The notes: a model not told the origin generated them from the sequence alone. Positions 1 to 5,402 are shown, counted from the first letter of the stretch. The stretch: DNA of 6,221 bases from Pseudomonadota bacterium (GCA_016195115.1 JACQAI010000283.1:1-6221), one strand, 5' to 3'. Numbers and translations: made by a program.

Positions 1-1002
1 CAGCTTGCCGCCGGCATCGACATCCCGAACAACGGCGAGCAGCAGCGCGATTCGTTCGTGCTCTATGTGCGCCACCGCATGAGCGGGCTGGGCGGCACCT
101 GGCAACGCCGCCAGCGCGCCGACCTCGAGCGCTACCCGATGTTTTTGGCACAACTGCGCCAGCTTATGGCGAACAAGACGGCGGTCGACGACATCGGCGG
201 CCTGCCCAAGGCGATCGGCCCGATCGGCTACCCCGACGCCGGCGCGGTCGAGGCCGAGTGCCAAGACTTTCGCGCCGCGCTCGACGCCCAGGCTCACAGG
301 GTCGCCGATGCGTTCCTGACCGCGCCGTCGCCCGGCATGGTCGCGGCGATCGCGAAGAACGAGCACTATCCCGACGAGGCGAGCTACCTGGGCGCGCTCG
401 GCGCGGCGCTGCGCACCGAGTACCAGACCATCGTCGCGCGCGGCTTCCTGCTGCAGCTCGACTGCCCCGATCTGGCGCGCGAGCGCCACAACACCTACCA
501 GGACCGGCCGCTCGGCGAGTTCCTCGGCTTCGTCGAGCGCGTCGTCGCCGCGATCAACCGCGCGATCGAGGGCATCCCGCGCGAGCGCATTCGGCTGCAC
601 GTCTGCTGGGGCAACTACGAAGGCCCGCACGACTCTGACGTGCCGCTCGCCGACATCATCCCGATCCTGCGCACCGCCGCGGTCGGCGGCTTCGTGCTGC
701 CGTTCGCCAACCCGCGCCACGCCCACGAATATCGTGACCTCGGCAAACTGATCGGCGCCGATCAGACCATCGTCGCCGGCGTGATCGACACCACGACCAA
801 TTTCGTCGAGCATCCCGAGGTCGTCGCCGAGCGGCTCGAGAAGGTCGCGCGGGTGGTCGGCGATCCGGCCCGCGTCCAGGCCGGCACCGATTGCGGTTTC
901 GAGACCATCGCGGGCCGCGGTCGCGTCGCCGAGGACGTCGTGTGGGCCAAGCTCGCCAGCCTGAGCGAGGGCGCGCGCATCGCCTCATCGCGACTTTTCT
1001 AG
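1..1002 (+). CDS. Cobalamin-independent methionine synthase II family protein, 5'-truncated by window edge
   Basis: The frame is open from base 1 and ends at TAG 1000-1002, giving 333 visible residues. The family is usually about 370 residues, so roughly 35 N-terminal residues lie outside the window. The GTG at 58 is internal, because residues before it (GIDIPNNGEQQRDSF) already fit the family. MetE C-domain signatures include HVCWGNYEGPH, whose His200 and Cys202 match two zinc ligands of MetE; ANPRHAHEY; GVIDTTTNFVEHPE; and GTDCGF, whose Cys298 matches the third Cys/His ligand. Classical MetE moves a methyl group from methyl-tetrahydrofolate to homocysteine. These stand-alone short relatives lack the MetE N-terminal half, and their true substrates are mostly unknown. 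Oddity: the position where relatives commonly read FEAANPRH (Glu as fourth zinc ligand) reads LPFANPRH, with Pro234. It is convergent with the hydrolase gene. Family assignment is firm; substrate is unknown. Confidence 0.88.
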   Translation, partial: QLAAGIDIPNNGEQQRDSFVLYVRHRMSGLGGTWQRRQRADLERYPMFLAQLRQLMANKTAVDDIGGLPKAIGPIGYPDAGAVEAECQDFRAALDAQAHRVADAFLTAPSPGMVAAIAKNEHYPDEASYLGALGAALRTEYQTIVARGFLLQLDCPDLARERHNTYQDRPLGEFLGFVERVVAAINRAIEGIPRERIRLHVCWGNYEGPHDSDVPLADIIPILRTAAVGGFVLPFANPRHAHEYRDLGKLIGADQTIVAGVIDTTTNFVEHPEVVAERLEKVARVVGDPARVQAGTDCGFETIAGRGRVAEDVVWAKLASLSEGARIASSRLF

Positions 1003-1010
1003 AGCAGCTG

Positions 1011-1028
1011 CCTCGCGCTTTCGCGGGG
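1011..1028. repeat. REP-like hairpin in the convergent gap, possible bidirectional terminator
   Basis: Bases 1011-1017 pair with 1022-1028 (seven pairs, one G-U) around a CTTT loop. On the minus strand the loop reads GAAA inside CCCCGCGAAAGCGCGAGG, preceded by GTCAT. This resembles the GTCAT-CCCCGCGAAAGCGGGG type of dispersed intergenic palindrome common in alpha- and other proteobacterial genomes. It lies between the stop codons of two convergent genes. There is no T-run on either side, so it is not a textbook intrinsic terminator. The repeat identity is from memory and was not searched. Confidence 0.45.
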
Positions 1029-1057
1029 ATGACGGGAAGAAAGAATGCGATCGCGTG

Positions 1058-1666
1058 CTAGGCGGCGAGCGCGCCGACGTGCTCGACGATCAGCGCGGCG
1101 ACCGGCGCCGACTGCTCGCGCGCCATCGAATGGGAGCCGCCGGCGACGATGGCGAGCCGCGCCTCGGGCAGCAGGCTCGCCAGATGCTTGCCGACCGCGA
1201 CCGGGCTGATCGGATCGCGATCACCCCAGATCAGCAAGGTCGGCGTGACGATGTTGCGCATCTCGGCGGTGTGATCGGGCCACGGATCGGTGATCCACGG
1301 CGCCGCGTCCGGAAAGTTCTGGCGATACTCGGGGCGCCAGTCGGCGGCGCCCAGCCGCGCGACGTTGACGCCGCCCGATGTTGCGACCAGGACCAGGCGC
1401 GAGATGCGCGTGGGAAAGGTCAGCGCCAGCCGCACCGCGACGACGCCGCCCATCGACTGGGCGATAACCGCGGCGGGCAGCTCGGCGGCGGCCAAGCGCA
1501 CCAAATCGTCGACGCTTTGCACCGACGGATCGGCGGGTTGCTCGCCGAGGCCCGGCCAGCCCAGATAGACCTTGGACCACGACGCCGGCAGGCGCGCGCC
1601 GACCGGCTGCCAGAACGTCGGGTCGCCGCCGACGCCGGGCAGGAACAGGAGCTTGGGCGGCGGCAT
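1058..1666 (-). CDS. Small alpha/beta hydrolase, third gene of the homogentisate operon
   Basis: This is a 202-residue cytoplasmic protein without signal peptide or membrane segment. The fold is recognised from the N-terminal strand and oxyanion loop (LLFLPGVGGDPTFW, residues 6-19), the nucleophile elbow AQSMGG (Ser71), the acid loop WGDRDPISP (Asp151) and the late histidine GGSHSM (His179), in canonical order. The elbow has Ala where GxSxG usually has its first Gly, which is tolerated in many family members. The cap region between strands 6 and 7 is short, so the protein is smaller than typical 260-300 residue relatives. ATG 1664-1666 is the first start in the frame. It lies 13 nt after the fahA stop with no clear Shine-Dalgarno sequence, suggesting coupled translation. 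The substrate cannot be read from sequence. Its operon position suggests a role near tyrosine/homogentisate breakdown, perhaps ester or thioester cleavage of a side product; this is inference. Confidence 0.85.
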   Translation of the reverse strand: MPPPKLLFLPGVGGDPTFWQPVGARLPASWSKVYLGWPGLGEQPADPSVQSVDDLVRLAAAELPAAVIAQSMGGVVAVRLALTFPTRISRLVLVATSGGVNVARLGAADWRPEYRQNFPDAAPWITDPWPDHTAEMRNIVTPTLLIWGDRDPISPVAVGKHLASLLPEARLAIVAGGSHSMAREQSAPVAALIVEHVGALAA

Positions 1667-1679
1667 CGCGCGGTCGCGG

Positions 1680-2999
1680 CTAGCGCGCCGGCTCGACGAG
1701 GCCGCGGCACTCGCCGAAGCCGATCGACACCGCGCCGGCGCGTGCGCAATGCGCGCGCAACGCCAGCTCGTCGCCGTCCTCGAGGAAATTGCGCTGCTCG
1801 CCGTTGGGCAAGGTCACGGGCTGGGTGCCGCGCCAGGTCATCTCGAGCATGCAGCCGTACGAGCCCTTGTCCTTGCCCGACACCGTGCCGCTGCCGCACA
1901 GATCGCCCGGCCTCAGGTTGCAGCCGTTCGAGGTGTGGTGCGCGACCATCTGGGCGACCGTCCAGTAGCAGTCGTTGGCGTTGCTCTGGCTGAGGCGCAC
2001 CGCCGCCGCGCCTTCCTGGCGCATCCGCGCGGTCTGCAGCCAGACCTCCATGACGATGTCGAGGCCGCCGCGCGCGGCGTCGTCCGCCGACGCGAGATGG
2101 GCCAGAGGTGCCGGGTCGCCGGCGGCGCGCACGAACGCCGGCCCGCGGAACGGCGCCAGCGCCTCGGTGGTGACCACCCACGGCGAGATCGTGGTGGAAA
2201 AACTCTTGCCGAGGAACGGCCCGAGCGGCTGGCCCTCCCAGCCCTGGATGTCGCGCGCCGACCAGTCGTTGAGCAGGCAGAAGCCGAAGATGTGCTCGGT
2301 GGCGCGAGCCACCGGGATCGGCTCGCCCAGCCGGTTGCCGGCGCCGATGAAGAAGCCGAGCTCGCATTCGTAGTCGAGCAGGCGCGACGGCCCGAAGCGC
2401 GGCGCCGCCGCGCCGGGGTCGATCGCCTGGCCGTTCGGCCGGCGCACCGGGGCGCCGCTGACCACGACCGACGAGGCGCGGCTGTGGTAGGCGGTCGGCA
2501 CATACTTGAAGTTGGGCATCAGGGGGCTGTCGGGCCGCATCATCGTGCCCGTGTTGGTCGCGTGATAGATCGAGGTGAAGAAATCGGTGAAGTCGCCGAT
2601 CTCGGCGGGCAGCTCGAGCGTCGCGTCGGCGATCGGCACCAGGAGCTCGGCGGCGCGGCGGCGGCAATCGTCGGCGCGCTCGCCGTCGGTCGCCAGGCAG
2701 TCCGAGATCTGCTGGCGCAGCCGCGTCCAGTCGGCCGGTGCCAGGGCCATCAGGCGGTTGAGCGTCGGCTCGCTGCAGGCGTCGGCGGCGCGGCCGTCGA
2801 TCAGCCCCGCGCGCCGCGCCCCGGCGAGGTCGAGGATCTGGTCGCCGATCGCGGTGCCGGCGCGTGCCGCCTCAGGGCCGGATTTGCGCCGGAAGACGCC
2901 GTACGGCAGGTTCTGCACCGGGAACGCGGCCTCGCGCGCGTTGGCGGTCTCGACCCAACTGCGCCGCTTGGGATCGTGGGTCGGGTTGAGCGCGCTCAT
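1680..2999 (-). CDS. fahA: Fumarylacetoacetase
   Basis: This is a 439-residue enzyme that hydrolyses fumarylacetoacetate to fumarate and acetoacetate, the last step of tyrosine/phenylalanine degradation, in the cytoplasm. Human FAH has 419 residues. An N-terminal SH3-like domain (about 1-130) precedes the FAH catalytic fold. Active-site residues known from mammalian FAH are all present: Asp139 in DFTDFF (metal, human D126), His146 in YHATN (catalytic, H133), Glu211 and Glu213 in YECELGFF (E199/E201), Asp245 in NDWSARDIQ (D233) and Lys265 in GKSF (K253). YHSRASSVVVSG and HHTSNGCNLRPGDL are further family blocks. ATG 2999-2997 overlaps the hmgA stop as ATGA, and an AAGGG lies nine bases upstream (3009-3013), so this start is preferred over any start in the long frame extending upstream inside hmgA. 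Identification is secure. Confidence 0.96.
   Translation of the reverse strand: MSALNPTHDPKRRSWVETANAREAAFPVQNLPYGVFRRKSGPEAARAGTAIGDQILDLAGARRAGLIDGRAADACSEPTLNRLMALAPADWTRLRQQISDCLATDGERADDCRRRAAELLVPIADATLELPAEIGDFTDFFTSIYHATNTGTMMRPDSPLMPNFKYVPTAYHSRASSVVVSGAPVRRPNGQAIDPGAAAPRFGPSRLLDYECELGFFIGAGNRLGEPIPVARATEHIFGFCLLNDWSARDIQGWEGQPLGPFLGKSFSTTISPWVVTTEALAPFRGPAFVRAAGDPAPLAHLASADDAARGGLDIVMEVWLQTARMRQEGAAAVRLSQSNANDCYWTVAQMVAHHTSNGCNLRPGDLCGSGTVSGKDKGSYGCMLEMTWRGTQPVTLPNGEQRNFLEDGDELALRAHCARAGAVSIGFGECRGLVEPAR
2996..2999 (-). promoter_or_regulatory. ATGA stop-start overlap coupling hmgA to fahA
   Basis: On the minus strand the bases read ATGA: the fahA ATG (2999-2997) and the hmgA TGA (2998-2996) share two bases. 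This is the classic arrangement for translational coupling, which keeps dioxygenase and hydrolase levels in step. Confidence 0.9.
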
Positions 3000-4339
3000 G
3001 GCTGGGTGCCCTTGAAGGTCTTGCCGAAGCCCTGCCAGCAGGCGTCGTAGTCGCGCTGCAGCGCCTCGGTCTCGAGCGCGAACTTGGTCGGCCGCACGAC
3101 GTAGCGGGTCTCGAACATGAACGCCAAGGTGTCGGCGAGGTAGTGCGGCGCGAGATCGGCGGCCGACGCCCTGTCGAACGTCGCGGCGTCCGGTCCATGG
3201 GCGGATAGGGAATTGTGCAGGCTCATGCCGCCGGGCAGGAAGCCCTCGGCCTTGTTGTCGTAGACGCCGTGCACCAGGCCCATGAACTCGCTCATGACGT
3301 TGCGGTGGAACCACGGCGGCCGGAAGGTGTGCTCGGCGACCAGCCAGCGCGGCGGGAACACCACGAAGTCGATGTTGGCGGTGCCGGCGGTGTCGCTCGG
3401 CGCGGTCAGCACCGTGAAGATCGACGGATCGGGATGGTCGAAGCTGATCGTGCCGAGCGTATTGAAGCGCGCCAGGTCGTATTTGTAGGGCACGTGGTTG
3501 CCGTGCCAGGCGACGACGTCGAGCGGCGAGTGGTCGTAGTCGGCCGCCCACAAATGTCCCGCGAATTTTTGGACCACCTGGATCGGCGCGTCGCGATCCT
3601 CGAACCAGGCGACCGGCGCCAGGAAATCGCGCGGGTTGGCAAGCGCGTTGGCGCCGATCGGCCCGAGCTCGGGCAGCCGCAGCGCCGCACCATAGTTCTC
3701 GCACACCCAGCCGCGCGCAGCACCATCGGGCAGCTCGACCCGAAAGCGGAGGCCGCGCGGCAGCACGGCGATCTCGCCCGGCGCCGCCTCGACCACGCCA
3801 AGCTCGGTCACCAACCGGAGCCGGCCCTGTTGCGGCACGACCAAAAGCTCGCCGTCGGCGTCGACGAACACGCGGTCGGTCATCGACCGGGTGGCGGCGT
3901 AGACGTGGATGCCGATGCCCGACTGCGCCGCGGTGTCGCCGTTGCCCGCCATGGTGATCAGGCCGTCGACGAAGTCGGTCGGCGTCGTCGGCAGGGGCAG
4001 AGGGTTCCAGCGCAGCCGATTGGGCGGCGGCACGGCCTCGTCGAACGGCGCGCTGCGCAACAGCCGGTCGTCGAGGCGCTTGAACGGCGGATGCATCGCC
4101 GACGGCCGGATGCGGTACATCCAGGTGCGGCGGTTCTCGGCGCGCGGCGCGGTGAACGGCGTGCCGCTGATCTGCTCGGTATAGAGCCCGAGCGGCGGGC
4201 GCTGCGGCGAGTTCTGGCCCTGCGGCAGCGCGCCGGCGACCGCCTCGGTCGCGTGCTGGTTGCCGAAGCCCGACAGGTAGTGGAGCTCGCTCGCGACGGA
4301 TCGGCGCGATTGCGGCTTGGTGGAGGCGGAGATCGACAT
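2996..4339 (-). CDS. hmgA: Homogentisate 1,2-dioxygenase
   Basis: This is a 447-residue non-haem Fe(II) dioxygenase that opens homogentisate to maleylacetoacetate. The length matches human HGD (445) and bacterial HmgA. The N-terminal block YLSGFGNQHATEA (residues 21-33) is diagnostic. Iron ligands fall at the expected spacing: His345 and Glu351 in FHRNVMSEFMG and His381 in SAHGPD (human H335, E341, H371). His302 in FDHPDPSIFTVLT matches catalytic H292. The ATG at 4337-4339 has a good GGAGGA six bases upstream. It is the first gene of the minus-strand operon, and its TGA overlaps the fahA ATG by four bases. A consensus -10 box lies 39 bases upstream of the start. No residue is missing from the active site, so it should be functional. 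Identification is secure. Confidence 0.97.
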   Translation of the reverse strand: MSISASTKPQSRRSVASELHYLSGFGNQHATEAVAGALPQGQNSPQRPPLGLYTEQISGTPFTAPRAENRRTWMYRIRPSAMHPPFKRLDDRLLRSAPFDEAVPPPNRLRWNPLPLPTTPTDFVDGLITMAGNGDTAAQSGIGIHVYAATRSMTDRVFVDADGELLVVPQQGRLRLVTELGVVEAAPGEIAVLPRGLRFRVELPDGAARGWVCENYGAALRLPELGPIGANALANPRDFLAPVAWFEDRDAPIQVVQKFAGHLWAADYDHSPLDVVAWHGNHVPYKYDLARFNTLGTISFDHPDPSIFTVLTAPSDTAGTANIDFVVFPPRWLVAEHTFRPPWFHRNVMSEFMGLVHGVYDNKAEGFLPGGMSLHNSLSAHGPDAATFDRASAADLAPHYLADTLAFMFETRYVVRPTKFALETEALQRDYDACWQGFGKTFKGTQP

Positions 4340-4345
4340 CGTCAG

Positions 4346-4351
4346 TCCTCC
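4346..4351 (-). promoter_or_regulatory. Ribosome binding site of hmgA
   Basis: Plus-strand TCCTCC reads GGAGGA on the minus strand, six bases before the hmgA ATG. It is the strongest Shine-Dalgarno sequence seen in the window and fixes the hmgA start. Confidence 0.85.
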
Positions 4352-4378
4352 GGGGCTCAGGGCCCGCTTGCTCCGGAC

Positions 4379-4407
4379 ATTATAGTGAACGCCCGGCGGG
4401 CGGTCCC
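4379..4407 (-). promoter_or_regulatory. Predicted hmgA-fahA-hydrolase promoter
   Basis: A perfect -10 hexamer TATAAT (4384-4379 on the minus strand) stands out in very GC-rich surroundings. Seventeen bases upstream is GGGACC (4407-4402), a weak -35 matching TTGACA only at the GAC core. Transcription would start near 4372, leaving a leader of about 33 bases containing the GGAGGA site. Two overlapping five-base inverted repeats lie across the spacer: CGCCC-GGC-GGGCG at 4390-4402 and GCGGG-CGGT-CCCGC at 4396-4409. A poor -35 combined with dyads suggests a regulated promoter; no regulator gene is in the window. The promoter is predicted only. Confidence 0.6.
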
Positions 4408-4421
4408 GCGTCTAGGCCAAG

Positions 4422-4649
4422 TCAGATCCCGTCGCGAAGTTTCCGTCTGACGTCGTCCCATGGAACCGCGGTTCCAGGCTCCGCGAGATGTTCTCTCCAA
4501 TGGCGATCAAGCTCGGCCCGCTCCTCCGGGCCGAGCTCCGACTCGGCATCGCGCTCCGCGTCGGTCAGGCTTTCCCAAAGGGCGATTGCCAGCTCGGCGC
4601 GCTCGCCGGATGGCAGTTTCAGTAGTTGCGCGAGATCGGTCGGTGGCAT
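4422..4649 (-). CDS. Putative addiction module component, orphan antitoxin
   Basis: This 75-residue charged, mostly helical protein matches the 'putative addiction module component' antitoxin family. It has an N-terminal helix block LLKLPSGERAELAIALWESL (residues 9-28), an acidic middle, and the toxin-binding tail ELDRHWREHL followed by VPWDDVRRKLR (residues 62-72). Such antitoxins normally pair with a RelE/ParE-type toxin gene directly downstream. Here hmgA starts only 82 bases after the stop and no toxin frame fits, so the gene is an orphan. ATG 4649 is preferred because the family begins a few residues before the LxLPxxER block and a TATCAT box lies six bases upstream. In-frame ATGs at 4679 and 4718 would add 10 or 23 non-family residues. 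No Shine-Dalgarno sequence is seen. Function is inferred from family resemblance. Confidence 0.8.
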   Translation of the reverse strand: MPPTDLAQLLKLPSGERAELAIALWESLTDAERDAESELGPEERAELDRHWREHLAEPGTAVPWDDVRRKLRDGI

Positions 4650-4655
4650 GCGGGA

Positions 4656-4661
4656 ATGATA
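4656..4661 (-). promoter_or_regulatory. Possible -10 box for a leaderless antitoxin transcript
   Basis: The minus strand reads TATCAT (five of six to TATAAT), then six bases, then the antitoxin ATG at 4649. Transcription would start at or next to the A of the start codon. No -35 at 16-18 bases is convincing (GGCTCA at 17 bases matches two of six), so alone the box is weak. The same layout precedes the DUF1902 gene. Confidence 0.4.
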
Positions 4662-4692
4662 CTCTGCATGGGCCTCCATGAGCCTGGAAACC

Positions 4693-4710
4693 ATCGCTCT
4701 CGCCAGCGAT
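4693..4710. repeat. Perfect 6-base inverted repeat upstream of the orphan antitoxin
   Basis: ATCGCT (4693-4698), a six-base spacer, and AGCGAT (4705-4710) form a perfect dyad 32 bases upstream of the TATCAT box. Antitoxins often repress their own promoter through such dyads, so it could be an operator. It lacks a T-run and is not a good terminator. Six-base dyads also arise by chance. Confidence 0.3.
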
Positions 4711-4844
4711 AATCCCATCGTCAGGCTATTCGCAGTGCCGAGCCTGCCCAGTTTTCCAAGCGATCCTACACTTTCCGCATCGTCAGTTGCTGGCCTGGAG
4801 CAGCGCTTTGGGGATGCGCGGGTGCTGATCGTCGAGACGAAGTG

Positions 4845-4940
4845 TCATATGAGGGCATTGAGCAGCCATCGGAATAGCTCGCCCGTGCCGTCCAAGCCCG
4901 GGAGCAGCACCAGCTTGATTCGCTCCGACGTAGCTCTCAG
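4845..4940 (-). pseudogene. Remnant of an alpha/beta hydrolase N-terminus
   Basis: Minus-strand translation from CTG 4940 gives about 31 residues ending at TGA 4847-4845. They contain ERIKLVLLPGLDGTGELF, then RWLLNAL. LVLLPGLDGTGxLF is the typical first strand and oxyanion-hole loop at the start of a subgroup of alpha/beta hydrolases. No ATG, GTG or TTG fits the expected start; CTG stands there, overlapping the hicA stop. The nucleophile, acid and histidine motifs do not follow in any frame before the antitoxin gene. This is a different hydrolase from the one at 1058-1666, whose N-terminus reads LLFLPGVGGDPTFW. I interpret it as a short fossil left after deletion. The match is by eye. Confidence 0.5.
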
Positions 4941-5127
4941 AACGATTTGGGTAGCCCCGCCTGCTTCAACACGTCATTTGCGGTGTGCCGGCTTACAATG
5001 GCAATCGGCACTGGAAAGCGTCGTTTCGTGACCGGGCTTTCCCAGATCTCGTGGCTCCCCTTGCCGGCTCGCACAAAGAAGCAGCCGGCCTCCCGCAGCA
5101 AGCGTCGGAGCTCAAGGCACGCGGCAT
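4937..5127 (-). pseudogene. hicA: HicA-type toxin with disrupted reading frame
   Basis: HicA toxins are small mRNA interferases with a double-stranded-RNA-binding-like fold and one catalytic histidine. The minus strand from about 5107 to TGA 4939-4937 encodes RRLLREAGCFFV, then GKGSHEIW with the catalytic His, then RRFPVPIAIVSRHTAND and VLKQAGLPKSF. This is the full HicA domain of the class that pairs with DUF1902 proteins. The body frame has no ATG or GTG before its upstream stop at 5197-5195; the first usable codon is TTG 5101, inside the first helix and without a ribosome site. An ATG sits exactly after the DUF1902 stop (TAA-ATG, 5127-5125) and starts MPRALSS in another frame, which ends after 44 codons. 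Adding one base near 5106-5107 would join the two into a normal HicA of about 60 residues. So it is either a one-base-deletion pseudogene or a sequencing error. Confidence 0.72.
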
Positions 5128-5367
5128 TTACGCCGCGGCCGGAATCGACGCAGCCTCGCGTAAAACTATGAGCTGGAGGTGGACCGAAGCAGGGTCAACG
5201 CCGGGGTGATTGTCGGGAAGCAGGTCGAGCGTCTGGGCGGCGGCCTTGCCAAGCAGCTCGTCCAGCGTCGGCGCTTCCACGACAACGGGCACGTCGTCGG
5301 AATGACCCGACCACACCGCAGCCTCTTCGTCCCACTGCGCAGTTACGATAAAGATGACAGGTTTCAT
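5128..5367 (-). CDS. DUF1902 (HicB-like) antitoxin
   Basis: This 79-residue protein runs from ATG 5367-5365 to TAA 5130-5128. It begins with a beta strand (KPVIFIVTAQWD), followed by EEAAVWSGHSDDVPVVVEAPTLDELL, which matches the DUF1902 pattern of a HicB-type partial RNase H-like fold (strand, WD-x-E-A-x-VW, S-DDVP, EA-TL-EL). The rest is a helix and a strand (LQLIVLREA). DUF1902 proteins are found directly upstream of HicA toxins, and here the HicA frame starts at the very next base after the stop, supporting an antitoxin role. It lacks the separate C-terminal DNA-binding domain of larger HicB proteins. The frame is open upstream into the transporter gene, but residues there are an off-frame translation. 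There is no Shine-Dalgarno sequence; a promoter seven bases before the ATG suggests leaderless translation. Confidence 0.85.
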   Translation of the reverse strand: MKPVIFIVTAQWDEEAAVWSGHSDDVPVVVEAPTLDELLGKAAAQTLDLLPDNHPGVDPASVHLQLIVLREAASIPAAA

Positions 5368-5373
5368 GCAACG

Positions 5374-5402
5374 ATGATACCCGCACCCTGGTGCGAAGTC
5401 AC
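5374..5402 (-). promoter_or_regulatory. Predicted promoter of the DUF1902-hicA pair, leaderless
   Basis: The minus strand carries GTGACT (5402-5397, four of six to TTGACA), a 17-base spacer and TATCAT (5379-5374, five of six to TATAAT), then six bases to the ATG. The expected transcription start falls on the A of the start codon, which fits the absence of a ribosome site. The -35 ends immediately next to the transporter stop codon (5405-5403), so the pair has its own promoter packed into a 35-base gap. Confidence 0.6.
5382..5395. promoter_or_regulatory. Perfect inverted repeat between -35 and -10, candidate operator
   Basis: CGCACC-CT-GGTGCG is a perfect six-base-arm dyad lying wholly inside the 17-base promoter spacer of the DUF1902 gene. 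A repressor bound there would block RNA polymerase, as expected for autoregulated toxin-antitoxin units. It could also act as a weak hairpin ending transcription of the transporter gene, but no T-run follows. Confidence 0.5.

Larger units (their letters stand above)
4650..4844. other. Non-coding stretch without recognisable gene
   Basis: Apart from the TATCAT box and a small inverted repeat, no frame here on either strand gives a protein I recognise. A plus-strand open frame crosses it (4678-5031), but its product shows no family motif, and it runs antisense to the hydrolase remnant and much of hicA. The composition is less GC-rich than in the flanking operons, with patches such as GTTTTCC and CACTTTCC. 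It is best read as decayed or imported sequence. Confidence 0.45.

Noticed and set aside
1572..3050. Long plus-strand open frame (492 codons) antisense to fahA and the hydrolase
   Set aside because: Its translation is rich in Arg, Ala and Gly with no family motif; it is a GC-rich shadow of fahA, which has all its catalytic residues.
1680..3704. A 674-codon minus-strand frame that could suggest a fused fahA protein
   Set aside because: The part upstream of 2999 is an off-frame translation of hmgA; the ATGA overlap marks the real fahA start.
4391..4409. GC-rich hairpins after the orphan antitoxin as an intrinsic terminator
   Set aside because: No T-run follows on the minus strand, and the dyads fall inside the hmgA promoter, where an operator role is more likely.
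3215..4450. Long plus-strand open frame (411 codons) antisense to hmgA
   Set aside because: Low-complexity Arg/Val/Gly translation mirroring hmgA codons; no domain and no ribosome site.
4678..5031. Plus-strand 117-codon frame in the island, containing a RVLIVE-like stretch reminiscent of response regulators
   Set aside because: The similarity is a few residues only, the frame runs antisense to the hydrolase remnant and much of hicA, and no further receiver-domain motif follows.
4985..5209. Plus-strand 74-codon frame opposite hicA
   Set aside because: Antisense to the recognisable HicA motifs and without a motif of its own.
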